The notes: generated by a model not told the origin, from the sequence alone. A DNA stretch of 64,000 nt from Fimadaptatus sp050946055 (GCA_050946055.1 JBMNUB010000001.1:1-64000); one strand, 5' to 3'; shown: positions 52,374-61,138, counted from the stretch's first letter. A program made the numbers and translations.

Positions 52374-53215
52374 AGCACTTCCCCCTTTACGTACATGAGC
52401 ATTATCTCGTCTATCGTGGCCGGATCTATCGTGACCCCGGGATACTTGCGCTGCGCCGCCGCGCGGCTGGCCACCAGCACGTCGTATTCGTAGTCGCGCC
52501 TGCGCATGGCAAGGGCATCGGCCCTGTTGAGCAGCTGATACTGCGACTGGCTCATGCGCATAATACCATAGCCGTAAATCAGTTCATCCTTGTTCCGCTC
52601 AAACACAACGCTACCGCCATGCAGAAATACTATGCGGTCGGCCACCTTTTCCAGATCGCTGGTTATGTGTGAGGACACCAGCACCGAGTGCGATTCATCC
52701 TCCACAAACTCCAGAAACATATCCAGTATGTCATCGCGCACCACCGGGTCAAGGCCGCTCGTGGCCTCGTCCAGTATCAGTAGCTCGGGCTCGTGTGCCA
52801 GCGCCACCGCAAGCGACAGCTTCATCTTCATGCCGCGCGACAGCTTCTTTATGCTGCGGTTTGAGGGTATCTCAAGGCGGCGGAGCAGCTCGGAGTATCG
52901 GGCGCTGTTCCAGCTTGGGTATATCTTTTCAAATACAGATTCGATCTGCGCGGGCGTGAGCGGGTCAGGGAAGTTGCTGCCGTCGAAAACCACGCCCACG
53001 CGGGTGCGCACATCGCTGAACCTTTCGCCCAGCACGGCTACGTCGCCTGAGTCGGGGCGGGTTATGCCCAGTATTATGCCCAGCGTCGTGCTCTTGCCCG
53101 CGCCGTTTTCGCCTATCAAACCCACTATGCTGCCGCGCGGCACGGTGAAGCTCACGTCCTTCAGCTCAAAATCGCCGCGCCTTAGCGATACGTTCCTTAC
53201 ATCTATGCTGTTCAT
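52370..53215 (-). CDS. ABC transporter ATP-binding protein
   Basis: 281 residues. Walker A GLIGENGAGKSTTLGIILG, Q-loop region VGVVFDGSNFPDPLTPAQIES, signature IKKLSRGMKMKLSLAVAL, Walker B ELLILDEATSGLDPVVRDD, H-loop VLVSSHITSDLEKVADRIVF. All catalytic residues are intact. The signature reads LSRGMKMKL rather than LSGGQ, which is normal for this branch (CcmA/YtrB-like). It overlaps the GntR gene by four bases, so all three are one transcript. Confidence 0.93.
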   Translation of the reverse strand: MNSIDVRNVSLRRGDFELKDVSFTVPRGSIVGLIGENGAGKSTTLGIILGITRPDSGDVAVLGERFSDVRTRVGVVFDGSNFPDPLTPAQIESVFEKIYPSWNSARYSELLRRLEIPSNRSIKKLSRGMKMKLSLAVALAHEPELLILDEATSGLDPVVRDDILDMFLEFVEDESHSVLVSSHITSDLEKVADRIVFLHGGSVVFERNKDELIYGYGIMRMSQSQYQLLNRADALAMRRRDYEYDVLVASRAAAQRKYPGVTIDPATIDEIMLMYVKGEVL

Positions 53216-53592
53216 ACATCCCCCTCCTGATAGAACATGGTCAAAAGCTCAACGAGCTTGTCAAGCGGTATGCCGTTTTCGCGGCCTATGTCCGCCGCGC
53301 TTTGCAGGTGCTCCTCGGCCTGACGCAGCTTCTCCTCGCGCACGAAGTCGTTGTTGCGCGCCGATACAAAGCTGCCGCGCCCCACGGTCGTCTCTATGAA
53401 GCCGTCGCGCTGCAGGTCGTCATACGCCTTCTGCACGGTTATCACGCTTATGTGCAGCGAGCGCGCCAGCGCGCGCATCGAGGGCAGCGCATCGCCCGGC
53501 GCAAGCGTGCCGTCCATTATCAGCGCCTTGAACTGCGAGGTTATCTGCTCGTATATGGGCTTGCTGCTGGAATTGCTTATTATTATGTCCAC
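53212..53592 (-). CDS. GntR-family (YtrA subfamily) repressor
   Basis: 126-residue regulator; the N-terminal winged helix holds KPIYEQITSQFKALIMDGTL, LPSMRALARSLHISVITVQK and the wing FIETTVGRGSFVSARN; the C-terminal helical part is short (LDKLVELLTMFYQEGDV), as in YtrA proteins that control ABC exporters. The start is GTG 53592 behind CAGGAGG; an ATG far upstream would include the operator. The operator/promoter overlap given separately indicates autorepression of the whole operon. Confidence 0.92.
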   Translation of the reverse strand: MDIIISNSSSKPIYEQITSQFKALIMDGTLAPGDALPSMRALARSLHISVITVQKAYDDLQRDGFIETTVGRGSFVSARNNDFVREEKLRQAEEHLQSAADIGRENGIPLDKLVELLTMFYQEGDV

Positions 53593-53607
53593 ATGTGCGC
53601 CTCCTGC

Positions 53608-53667
53608 GTGTGATATAGTGTACATATCGTACAAGTACACTATATCACACTGCGCTTGGACTGTCAA
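53608..53667 (-). promoter_or_regulatory. GntR operon promoter covered by a 43-bp operator
   Basis: On the minus strand TTGACA (53662-53667), 17 bases, TATAGT (53639-53644). The inverted repeat GTGTGATATAGTGTAC (53608-53623) and GTACACTATATCACAC (53635-53650), 16 perfect bases per arm around an 11-base centre, covers the -10 box and the start of transcription. This is the size and shape of a YtrA/GntR site. Confidence 0.9.
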
Positions 53668-53830
53668 CATATCGTGCGCGTAAAATATTCAGGCGCATGC
53701 CCTGTCGTTTAAAGGAGATTGAGCCGAGTTTAATGTGTACTGCACGCATTGAAAAATCGATATATGCGTATTGTGAAAAGTCAAGCAATCATGTAGCATA
53801 GCCTGCGATTGAATATATGCATATGATATA

Positions 53831-53859
53831 TTGACAACACCAAGAACAAGTGGTATTAT
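53831..53859 (+). promoter_or_regulatory. promoter of the TM2 protein gene
   Basis: TTGACA (53831-53836), 17 bases, TATTAT (53854-53859), about 50 bases before the start codon. Confidence 0.85.
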
Positions 53860-53907
53860 GACAATATAACACACAGTTCTTGTTTTAACCGAACGGAGTG
53901 GATATAA

Positions 53908-54390
53908 ATGGAGGATAGGCAGCACATGGATGCGGAGAATGCGCAATATGAGGGCGGCATGAAGTACTGCAAGTTTTGCGGCAAGAAGATATTTTCAGAT
54001 GCGGTGATATGCACGCACTGCGGCCGGCAGGTGGAGGAACTCAGGCAGGAACAGCCAAACGTGATAGTCAACAACAATTACGATCCTGTAAACGAAAACC
54101 ACAACTCCAACAGCGACTCTCACAGCAGCAGCCAGAATCAGTACGCATCTTCCAATGCGTGGAACGGCTGGGTTTCGCCCTCGGCCGCATATCACGTGAA
54201 CATGAAGAACAAGTGGGTGGCGCTTTTGCTGTGCATGTTTTTGGGGATGGTAGGCGCGCATAAGTTCTACGAAGGCAAAGCGGGCATGGGCGTGCTTTAC
54301 CTGCTCACCGGCGGGCTGTTCGGCATTGGCTGGATAGTGGATATGATAGCCATATTGATGAAGCCGCACTACTATCCGGGGCGCTATTGA
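53908..54390 (+). CDS. zinc-ribbon and TM2-domain membrane protein
   Basis: 160 residues: an N-terminal zinc ribbon (YCKFCGKKIFSDAVICTHCG, two CxxC knuckles), a low-complexity Asn/Ser linker (PVNENHNSNSDSHSSSQNQY), then a TM2 domain of two helices (WVALLLCMFLGMVGAHKFYEG and GVLYLLTGGLFGIGWIVDMI) with the conserved DMIAI between them and the end. Function of TM2 proteins is unknown; a membrane sensor role is often suggested. Ribosome site GGAGTGG. Confidence 0.88.
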   Translation: MEDRQHMDAENAQYEGGMKYCKFCGKKIFSDAVICTHCGRQVEELRQEQPNVIVNNNYDPVNENHNSNSDSHSSSQNQYASSNAWNGWVSPSAAYHVNMKNKWVALLLCMFLGMVGAHKFYEGKAGMGVLYLLTGGLFGIGWIVDMIAILMKPHYYPGRY

Positions 54391-54511
54391 CCGGTGCGCG
54401 GCAGGAAAAGGGCGCATAATGCTTGGACAGATTGCATATAGGCATGGCGCACGGGCGCGCTCTGTGGTATAATCATCCCATCAGCGCAAAAGCGCACAAG
54501 AGGTGATGGAT

Positions 54512-55879
54512 ATGGCACAGATATTCATGGTAAGGGACGACCTTGACAACATTCCTCAGTATGAACTGCCCGTGGGCTGCGAGGTACATTCGCTGCGTCC
54601 CGGCGAGGAGCGCATATGGGAGTGGATATGTGCGGGTGCATTCGAGGGCGACTTTGCGGGCTTCAGGTTCGACTTTGACCGCATGATGCGCTCCGATGCC
54701 TGCTATGCGCCCGAGCGCGTGTTCATGGGCAAGCAGTATTCGCAGGTCACGTCCACGGCTTCGGCATGGCATGATCCCAAGCTGGGCGCGCACACCGGCG
54801 TGCTGCACTGGGTGGCCACGCATCCCACCGCTTCGGGCGAGGGTCTGGGCAGGCCCGTGATAGCCGCCGCGCTCAACAAGCTGCGCGAGCTGGGCTATAC
54901 GCGCGCCATGCTGATAACCGACAGCCATCGCCTGCCCGCGATACGGCTGTATCTGAACTTCGGCTTCCATCCCGTGTTCGATGCCGCCGAACGCTATGAG
55001 CCCGAGCTTCGCCCCGAGAGCGATGACGGCGCGGCACAGGCCGAGCGCCGCGCGGTGTGGAGCGAGGTCGAGCGAAAGCTGGCCGAGTTTAAGCCCTACA
55101 AGCGCGAGGTTATACAGCTCTGGCCGCAGGGCGCGCCGCTGTTTGACGAGAGCATAGATCAGCGGCAGCCTTCCCTGACCGCGTTCCCGGTGGAAGGTTC
55201 GCGCGGCGCGGTTGTGGTCTGCCCCGGCGGCGGCTACGTGATGAAGGCCACGCATGAGGGCGCGCCCATAGCGCGCATGCTGAACCAGGCCGGCATATCG
55301 GCTTACGTGCTGGACTACCGCGTAGCGCCCTACACAATGCCAGCGCCCATACTGGACGTGAACCGCGCCGTTAAGGTGCTGCGTGCGCGCGGCTATGACA
55401 AGGTGGGTGTGCTGGGCTTTTCGGCGGGCGGACACCTGACCGCCATGGCCGGCACCATGTACGACGCGGGCAAGCCCGACGATCCCGACCCGGTGGAGCG
55501 CCTGTCCTCGCGCCCGGATGCGTTCGTACCCTGCTATGCGGTGGTGTCGTTCTCGGCGTTCACGCATTCGGGTTCGCGCCTTAACATAATGGGCGAGGAT
55601 ACAGAGAACTGGGCGGCGCTGCGCGCTATGTCCGGCGAACTGCGCGTGACGCCCGACACGCCGCCCTGCTTCATGTGGCACACCGCCTCGGACGCAGCCG
55701 TGCCGGTCGAGAACTCGCTCAACATGGCCGCCGCCTGCGTGAAGAACGGCGTACCGGTCGAACTGCACATATTCCCGGAAGGCGAGCATGGTCTGGGTCT
55801 GGCGGGCGGCACGGCTGTGGGACAGTGGACTACGCTGTGCCAGAACTGGCTGCTGGGATTGGGCTTTGGCCGTGAATGA
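54512..55879 (+). CDS. fusion of GNAT acetyltransferase and alpha/beta-hydrolase (esterase)
   Basis: 455 residues with two enzymes. Residues ~1-180 are a GNAT domain (HWVATHPTASGEGLGRPVIA, acetyl-CoA loop; AIRLYLNFGFHPVFDA). Residues ~200-455 are an alpha/beta-hydrolase of the acetyl-xylan-esterase/BD-FAE kind: oxyanion VVVCPGGGYVMKATHEGAP, nucleophile elbow VGVLGFSAGGHLTAM, Asp in CFMWHTASDAAVP and His in PEGEHGLGLAGG. One half could add an acyl group and the other remove one, or the GNAT part may only be structural. The start is ATG 54512 after AAGAGGTGATG. The 2'-5' RNA ligase gene follows 16 bases later. Confidence 0.88.
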   Translation: MAQIFMVRDDLDNIPQYELPVGCEVHSLRPGEERIWEWICAGAFEGDFAGFRFDFDRMMRSDACYAPERVFMGKQYSQVTSTASAWHDPKLGAHTGVLHWVATHPTASGEGLGRPVIAAALNKLRELGYTRAMLITDSHRLPAIRLYLNFGFHPVFDAAERYEPELRPESDDGAAQAERRAVWSEVERKLAEFKPYKREVIQLWPQGAPLFDESIDQRQPSLTAFPVEGSRGAVVVCPGGGYVMKATHEGAPIARMLNQAGISAYVLDYRVAPYTMPAPILDVNRAVKVLRARGYDKVGVLGFSAGGHLTAMAGTMYDAGKPDDPDPVERLSSRPDAFVPCYAVVSFSAFTHSGSRLNIMGEDTENWAALRAMSGELRVTPDTPPCFMWHTASDAAVPVENSLNMAAACVKNGVPVELHIFPEGEHGLGLAGGTAVGQWTTLCQNWLLGLGFGRE

Positions 55880-55895
55880 CCAGTCTGGCGGCAGC

Positions 55896-56432
55896 ATGCG
55901 CCTGTTCATAGGTATTGCGCTGGACGATGCCGCGCGCGGGTTTGCGGCGAGGCAGGCCGGGGAGCTGCGCGGCGCGCTGGACGGCAATTTTACCGCGCGC
56001 GACAACTATCACATAACACTTGCGTTTCTGGGCATGCGCGGTGGGGATGAGCTCGCCGCGCTGCGCAGAGCCATGGATGCGGCGGCGCGGCGAGCGGCAT
56101 TTTCCGTCAGCATAGGCGGGCTGGGCTGCTTCGCCAAGGGCAAGCGTCAGGTCGTGTGGATGGGCGTGGAGCGCACACAGGCGCTGCTGGATGCGCAGGC
56201 GGCGCTGTCAAAAGAGCTGCGCGCGGCGGGAGTTGACTTTGCCGGGGAGGATGTATACCGCCCGCACATAACGCTGGCGCGCAACTGCCATATGGCGGAG
56301 CTTCCCGTGCATAGCGCGCGCATGGACATGTGCGTGGAGCGCATAACGCTGTTTGAGAGCGCGCGGCGCGAGGGCAGGCTGGCGTATAGCCCGCTGTACT
56401 CGGCGCGGCTCATGGTAAATGTACATAGGTAA
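55896..56432 (+). CDS. thpR: RNA 2',3'-cyclic phosphodiesterase / 2'-5' RNA ligase
   Basis: 178-residue 2H phosphoesterase: both HxT/S motifs are present (YHITLAFLG near residue 37; PHITLARNCH near 122). Family members cleave 2',3'-cyclic phosphates and can join tRNA halves in vitro. MRLFIGIALDD is the usual N-terminus. No strong ribosome site; an alternative GTG at 55872 overlaps the upstream stop, so coupled translation is likely. Confidence 0.88.
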   Translation: MRLFIGIALDDAARGFAARQAGELRGALDGNFTARDNYHITLAFLGMRGGDELAALRRAMDAAARRAAFSVSIGGLGCFAKGKRQVVWMGVERTQALLDAQAALSKELRAAGVDFAGEDVYRPHITLARNCHMAELPVHSARMDMCVERITLFESARREGRLAYSPLYSARLMVNVHR

Positions 56433-56630
56433 GCGAGGGGGCGCGCCGGAAGCGTGTGCCTGCATCCGCCATGCCGGTCAAGGCTGTGCCGGGCTTGCAT
56501 GGTGAGCGGCGCTTGTCCGAGCCATGTGCCGGGCCATGGCATTACATCGCGCCTGCGGATGTATCGGCCTAAGAGGCGCGCTGAGCGGCCGTCAGAAGGC
56601 GAAAACTCAACTAATTTTGGATATTTGCGA
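56433..56630. other. gene-free stretch
   Basis: GC-rich, no gene, terminator or repeat recognised before the darA promoter. Confidence 0.4.
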
Positions 56631-56638
56631 CTATAACG

Positions 56639-56667
56639 TTGATTTTTTCCCGGCTTTCGCATATAAT
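56639..56667 (+). promoter_or_regulatory. promoter of the darA operon
   Basis: TTGATT (56639-56644), 17 bases, TATAAT (56662-56667). Strong; about 65 bases before darA, whose ribosome site is GGGAGGAAT. Confidence 0.85.
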
Positions 56668-56733
56668 ATATGCAGGGAAAGCTAACGGTACGCGCGAAAG
56701 GCAGCGCTATATAAATATAGGGAGGAATATGTA

Positions 56734-57063
56734 ATGAAGCTTATTATAGCTATTGCTCAGGATGAAGACGCTTCCCGTCTGGTAAGCAATCTGATGAACG
56801 AAGGTTATGGCGTCACCAAGCTGGCTACCACCGGCGGTTTTCTGCGCGCGGGCAACACGACCCTGCTCGTGGGCGTGGACGACGACAAGTTCGACGGCGC
56901 TATGGCGGTAATAGAGAAGGTGTGCAAGAGCCGCAAGCAGATAGCGACCTCTCCGTCGCCCGTGGCCGGCACCACCGGCGTGTACGTACCCTATCCCATC
57001 GAGGTAATGGTGGGCGGCGCGACGATATTCGTGCTGAACGTTGAGCAGTTTATCAAGATGTGA
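56734..57063 (+). CDS. darA: cyclic di-AMP receptor DarA (PstA/YaaQ)
   Basis: 109-residue PII-like trimeric protein that binds c-di-AMP. MKLIIAIAQDEDASRLVSNL, the GVTKLATTGGFLRAGNTTLL block with its T-loop, and ATIFVLNVEQFIKM at the end match the family closely. It stands first in a transcript with holB and ricT; in Bacillus the order tmk-yaaQ-yaaR-holB-yaaT is similar, but tmk and yaaR are absent here. Role: sensing c-di-AMP for osmotic or potassium/cell-wall homeostasis; partner unknown. Confidence 0.95.
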   Translation: MKLIIAIAQDEDASRLVSNLMNEGYGVTKLATTGGFLRAGNTTLLVGVDDDKFDGAMAVIEKVCKSRKQIATSPSPVAGTTGVYVPYPIEVMVGGATIFVLNVEQFIKM

Positions 57064-57111
57064 TCTATGTGATCGGGAGCGCGCATGCGTCGCGCCCGGC
57101 CAAGGAGCAAG

Positions 57112-58089
57112 ATGAATTTCGGCGATATAATTGGACAATCTGCGCTGACTGGCAATCTGCTTAGACAGATGCGGTCCGGGCAGGTTGTCCATGCTTATTT
57201 ATTCGCGGGCGAAGCGGGCATGGGCAAGCGCACGCTGGCGGACATATGCGCGCGCGCGCTGGTCTGTCAGGGAAGCGAGCGCCCCTGTGACCAGTGTGGC
57301 CCGTGCCAGCGCGCGCTGGGCGGCAATCATCCGGACATAGAGGTGATAGAGCCGGGCTGGGGCGCGGGCAAGCAGGGCGACAAGCGCCCCAAGTCGCTGA
57401 GCGTGGACGATGTGCGCGCACTCACCGACTTTCTGATGCGCAAGCCATACGAGGCCGGGCGCAACATAGCAATAATACCGCGCGCACAGCTGATGACCCC
57501 GCAGGCGCAGAACGCGCTGCTAAAGACGCTGGAAACGCCGCCCGGCGACAGCGTCATATTCATGACATGCGACAATGTGCGCGCCATGCTGCCCACGATA
57601 GTCTCGCGCTGCCGCGTGGTGCATTTTCAGCCGCTTGCCATGGAGGAGGTGCGCGATTATCTCGCGGGGCGCGGGCTTGAACCCGAGCGCGCGCATCTGC
57701 TGGCCGCGCTCAGCGGCGGCAGCATAGGCCGTGCGCTGGAGATGGACGGCAATGCGGAATACTGGAACGTGCGCGCCGCCGTGCTGGACGCGGTGGGCGA
57801 GCTGAGCAGCACCGCCGACATAGCGAGCTTTTCGGCGCGGCTGCGCGATATGCGCGAACACGCCGACTGGGTGCTGGACGCGCTGGAGATATATGCGCGC
57901 GACCTGATGCTAAGCGGTCAGGCGCAGGCGCTGAACTTGGATAGATGCGAGCAGATAACCGGACAGGCGGCGCACATTAACGGCCTTAGCATGCTGAAGG
58001 GCGTTATACGCGCGCGCGAGCGGCTCAGAAGCAATGTGGGCTGGAACGGAGTGCTGGACATGATCTGCTTTGATGCTTTGGAGGGATAA
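57112..58089 (+). CDS. holB: DNA polymerase III delta' subunit
   Basis: Clamp-loader subunit, 325 residues, AAA+ fold. MNFGDIIGQSALTGNLLRQM, P-loop YLFAGEAGMGKRTLADICAR, four-Cys zinc module (CQGSERPCDQCGPCQ), GRNIAIIPRAQLMTPQAQNA and the sensor-1-like TIVSRCRVVHFQPL. The ATG at 57112 follows AAGGAGCAAG; MNFGDIIG is the usual start. Essential replication protein; co-transcribed with darA and ricT. Confidence 0.94.
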   Translation: MNFGDIIGQSALTGNLLRQMRSGQVVHAYLFAGEAGMGKRTLADICARALVCQGSERPCDQCGPCQRALGGNHPDIEVIEPGWGAGKQGDKRPKSLSVDDVRALTDFLMRKPYEAGRNIAIIPRAQLMTPQAQNALLKTLETPPGDSVIFMTCDNVRAMLPTIVSRCRVVHFQPLAMEEVRDYLAGRGLEPERAHLLAALSGGSIGRALEMDGNAEYWNVRAAVLDAVGELSSTADIASFSARLRDMREHADWVLDALEIYARDLMLSGQAQALNLDRCEQITGQAAHINGLSMLKGVIRARERLRSNVGWNGVLDMICFDALEG

Positions 58090-58090
58090 G

Positions 58091-59641
58091 ATGGCGATTG
58101 TTATAGGCGTGCGCTTTGCCAAGAACAGCAAGATATATTACTTCGACCCAAGCGATGTGTGGCCGGCCATAGGCGACGGCGTGATATGCGACACTTCGCG
58201 CGGGCCGGAATACGGCGTGGTGGCGGCGAGCGCGCGCGAGGTCGAGGACGATATGCTGCAGCTGCCGCTGCGCAAGGTGCTGGCCATGGCCACGGAGGCC
58301 GATGTGGAGCGCGTGCATGCCAACGAGAAGCTGGGGCGCGAGGCCATGCTGGTGTGCAAGGACAAGATAGTCGAACACAAGCTGGAGATGAAGCTGATAG
58401 ACGTCGAGGTCGCATTCGACAACAGCAAGATGGTGTTCTACTTCACGGCCAACGGGCGCGTGGACTTCCGCGAGCTGGTAAAGGATCTGGCGGCGGTGTT
58501 CAAGACGCGCATAGAGCTGCGTCAGATAGGCGTGCGCGACGAGGCCAAGCTCTTGGGCGGTCTGGGGCCATGCGGCAGACCCATATGCTGCGGCTCGTTC
58601 CTGTCCAACTTCCAGCCGGTGTCCATAAAGATGGCCAAGGAACAGAATCTGTCGCTCAATCCGACCAAGATATCCGGCCTGTGCGGCAGACTTATGTGCT
58701 GCCTGAAGTATGAGGAAGATTACTACGAGATGATGACCAAGCGCCTGCCGCGCACCGGCCGCGACATAATGACGCCCGACGGACTGGGTACTGTCGTGGA
58801 CATAGACGTGCTGCGCGAGAAGGTCAAGGCGCGCATACAGCTGCCCGACAACACCTTCGACGTGCGCACGTATGAATACGCCGACTGCTCGCGGCCCGAG
58901 CCGGGTCAGCGCCCTGAACAGAATGCGCGCCCCGAGCAGAGCCCGCGCGCCGCACAGCAGGATGCCAAGCCCCAGCCCGAAGGCAGGGAGCAGCGCGAGG
59001 AGCGGCGCAAGAATCGTCAGGCCGACGAAGGCCAGCGTGCAGAACAGCCCAAGCGCGAACGCCGCCGCAAGCAGTCCGCGCAGCAGACTGCGGAAGCGGT
59101 GGAGGCGGCGCCTGTGCAGGAGAACGCAGCCGGGCAGCCCGCGCCTGAACTGGACGAGGCCGACATGAGGCTGGATATGGCGCTGGACGTGACCGACATG
59201 AGCTTTGACGACGGCATGCTGGACATGGGCGTGGACGATGAGATAGACGAGGAGCTGCGCGCCGAGCGCGAACTTCTGGCCATAGCTCATGCACAGAACG
59301 CCGCCGCCGAAGCGCGCTATGCGAACATGACCGAAGCCGTGGAGAAGGCTGTTGAGGAACTGGACGAAGATTATCAGGCGGACGAATACGGCGCAGATGC
59401 CGAAGATGACGGGTATGCCGGCGACGCATACGAAGCGGAAGCTGAACTCGATATGGAGGATGCTGTCGCTGCGGCAGAGGAAGCCGATGATGACGAAGTG
59501 GCGGATGCCGCTGATGATGCGAAGGCTCAGAGCGAACTTGATGCATCCGGGGACGGCGGCATCGATGTGGCTGAACAGGAGAGTGCTGAAGCGGAAGGCG
59601 ATGCCGAAGGCGCGGATGGCGACGGAGAACGCCGTGAGTGA
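58091..59641 (+). CDS. ricT: RicT/YaaT (PSP1-domain) protein with long acidic tail
   Basis: 516 residues. The first ~275 are a normal RicT: MAIVIGVRFAKNSKIYYFDP, then the Cys cluster GPCGRPICCGSF and GLCGRLMCCLKYE, ligands of an iron-sulfur cluster in the RicAFT complex that modulates mRNA decay with RNase Y in Bacillus. Residues ~275-516 are a low-complexity extension, first Arg/Gln/Glu-rich (EGREQREERRKNRQADEGQR), then strongly acidic (YQADEYGADAEDDGYAGDAY), absent from typical RicT (~275 aa). The acidic part is probably disordered. Start at 58091 directly after the holB stop. mutM starts eight bases downstream. Confidence 0.9.
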   Translation: MAIVIGVRFAKNSKIYYFDPSDVWPAIGDGVICDTSRGPEYGVVAASAREVEDDMLQLPLRKVLAMATEADVERVHANEKLGREAMLVCKDKIVEHKLEMKLIDVEVAFDNSKMVFYFTANGRVDFRELVKDLAAVFKTRIELRQIGVRDEAKLLGGLGPCGRPICCGSFLSNFQPVSIKMAKEQNLSLNPTKISGLCGRLMCCLKYEEDYYEMMTKRLPRTGRDIMTPDGLGTVVDIDVLREKVKARIQLPDNTFDVRTYEYADCSRPEPGQRPEQNARPEQSPRAAQQDAKPQPEGREQREERRKNRQADEGQRAEQPKRERRRKQSAQQTAEAVEAAPVQENAAGQPAPELDEADMRLDMALDVTDMSFDDGMLDMGVDDEIDEELRAERELLAIAHAQNAAAEARYANMTEAVEKAVEELDEDYQADEYGADAEDDGYAGDAYEAEAELDMEDAVAAAEEADDDEVADAADDAKAQSELDASGDGGIDVAEQESAEAEGDAEGADGDGERRE

Positions 59642-59649
59642 GGCGCGCC

Positions 59650-60474
59650 ATGCCTGAACTGCCGGAAGTTGAGACGGTAAGGCGCGTGCTGGACGCTCAG
59701 CTGCGCGGACGCGCGATATTGGGCGTGAGCGCGCTGCGACCCGACATAGTGGCGCACCCGGATGCGGAGACGTTTGCAGGCGCGCTAGCGGGCAGGCGCA
59801 TAAGCGGCGTGGACAGGCGCGGCAAGTTCCTGCGCATGATGCTGGATGGCGGCGGCGAGCTGGCGCTGCATCTGCGCATGACGGGCGCGCTGCTGGTAAT
59901 GCCCTGCGATATGCCGCCCGAGCCGCATACCCACATGGCGCTGGCTCTGTCGGGCGGCGAGGAGCTGCGCTTTAGCGATACGCGCAGGCTGGGCAGGGTG
60001 TGGCTGCGCGAGGCGGGCGAGCGCGATGACTTTACCGGCATGGCTAAGCTGGGGCCGGAGCCGTTTGACGAAGCGCTGGACGCAGCGTATCTGCGCGCGC
60101 GTCTGGGACGCAGCCGCCGCGCCATAAAGACCTGCCTGATGGATCAGGCCGCAATAGCCGGCATAGGCAACATATATTCGGACGAGATACTGTTTGCCGC
60201 GCGCATAGATCCCGCGCGGCAGGCCGCGTCGCTAGGCGCGGATGAGTGGGAGCTGCTTGCGCGGCTGATACCTGAGCGCATGCGCTTTTTCGTGGACAGG
60301 AGCGCGATATCCGCCGGGGACTATCTTCTGGGGCGCGGTAGGGACTACCGCAATACGCCATATCTCCGCGTATACGGACATGCGGGTGAGGCATGCCCGC
60401 GCTGCGGCGGCACATTGGCAAGGCGAGTGATAGGCGGGCGGGGCAGTGTGAGCTGTCCGGAGTGCCAGCGGTGA
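59650..60474 (+). CDS. mutM: formamidopyrimidine-DNA glycosylase
   Basis: Removes oxidised purines (8-oxoguanine, Fapy) from DNA. 274 residues: PELPEVETVRRVLD with catalytic Pro2 and Glu3, Lys in VDRRGKFLRMML, the H2TH region with IAGIGNIYSDEILFAARIDP, and the zinc finger CPRCGGTLARRV...CPECQR at the end. The start at 59650 puts Pro directly after the initiator Met, as catalysis requires. Eight bases after ricT. Confidence 0.96.
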   Translation: MPELPEVETVRRVLDAQLRGRAILGVSALRPDIVAHPDAETFAGALAGRRISGVDRRGKFLRMMLDGGGELALHLRMTGALLVMPCDMPPEPHTHMALALSGGEELRFSDTRRLGRVWLREAGERDDFTGMAKLGPEPFDEALDAAYLRARLGRSRRAIKTCLMDQAAIAGIGNIYSDEILFAARIDPARQAASLGADEWELLARLIPERMRFFVDRSAISAGDYLLGRGRDYRNTPYLRVYGHAGEACPRCGGTLARRVIGGRGSVSCPECQR

Positions 60475-60710
60475 ACCGTGCTGCCGCTACGCATAATGCG
60501 CATGTGAGAGCAAGGCGCACATACCAGTAGTGAACCGTGTGCGAAGGCGTATGAATGGCTTGCTATGTGAGAGCATGACGCACAGACCAGTAGTGAACCG
60601 TGTGCGAAGGCGTATGAATGGCTTGCTATGTGAGAGCATGACTTGCAGATCAGCGTTGAGCCTTGCGTGCAGTCGCTATGCATAACGCGCGCATTGGAGA
60701 TGCGATACAG
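60463..60710. repeat. 63-bp tandem repeat, two perfect and two degenerate units
   Basis: CCAGTAGTGAACCGTGTGCG begins identical 63-bp units at 60524 and 60587. A diverged unit precedes them, starting in the last codons of mutM (CAGCGGTGAACCGTG), and another follows (CAGCGTTGAGCCTTGCGTG). Confidence 0.85.
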
Positions 60711-60864
60711 GGCGTGTCGCGGCAAGCTGTGGACGCGGAAGTCGGATGAGCGAACATGGCGCGCGGCGGTGCGCTGTGCGCAAAGGCCGGTCGGATAATG
60801 CACGATGTGCGGATAAAGTGCTGATTAGTGATAACTATTTCCCGGTAAAATCACGGCAAACCAA

Positions 60865-60893
60865 TTGCTTTTATGCGCAACTGGTGATAGAAT
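60865..60893 (+). promoter_or_regulatory. promoter of the ferredoxin gene
   Basis: TTGCTT (60865-60870), 17 bases, TAGAAT (60888-60893), 60 bases before the start codon. Confidence 0.75.
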
Positions 60894-60953
60894 GTATATG
60901 CAGGTCTTATGATAGACCGCATCGCACATGATAATAATTAGGAGGTGTTTCCC

Positions 60954-61124
60954 ATGGCCTATAAGATCACTGACGCTTGCATCAAGTGCGGCGCTTGCCA
61001 GGATGAGTGCCCGGTATCCGCTATATCTGAGGGTGAGGACAGCTACGTAATCGATGCCGATACCTGCATAGAGTGCGGCGCTTGCGCTGGCGTATGCCCC
61101 GTGGACGCTCCCCAGCCCGAATAA
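60954..61124 (+). CDS. 2[4Fe-4S] clostridial ferredoxin
   Basis: Small electron carrier of anaerobic metabolism, 56 residues: MAYKITDACIKCGACQDECP then CIECGACAGVCPVDAPQPE. The eight cysteines form two CxxCxxCxxxCP motifs, one per cluster, exactly as in clostridial-type ferredoxins. Ribosome site TAGGAGGTG; own promoter and terminator, so a monocistronic, highly expressed gene. Confidence 0.96.
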   Translation: MAYKITDACIKCGACQDECPVSAISEGEDSYVIDADTCIECGACAGVCPVDAPQPE

Positions 61125-61138
61125 TCGGAAAACAACTG

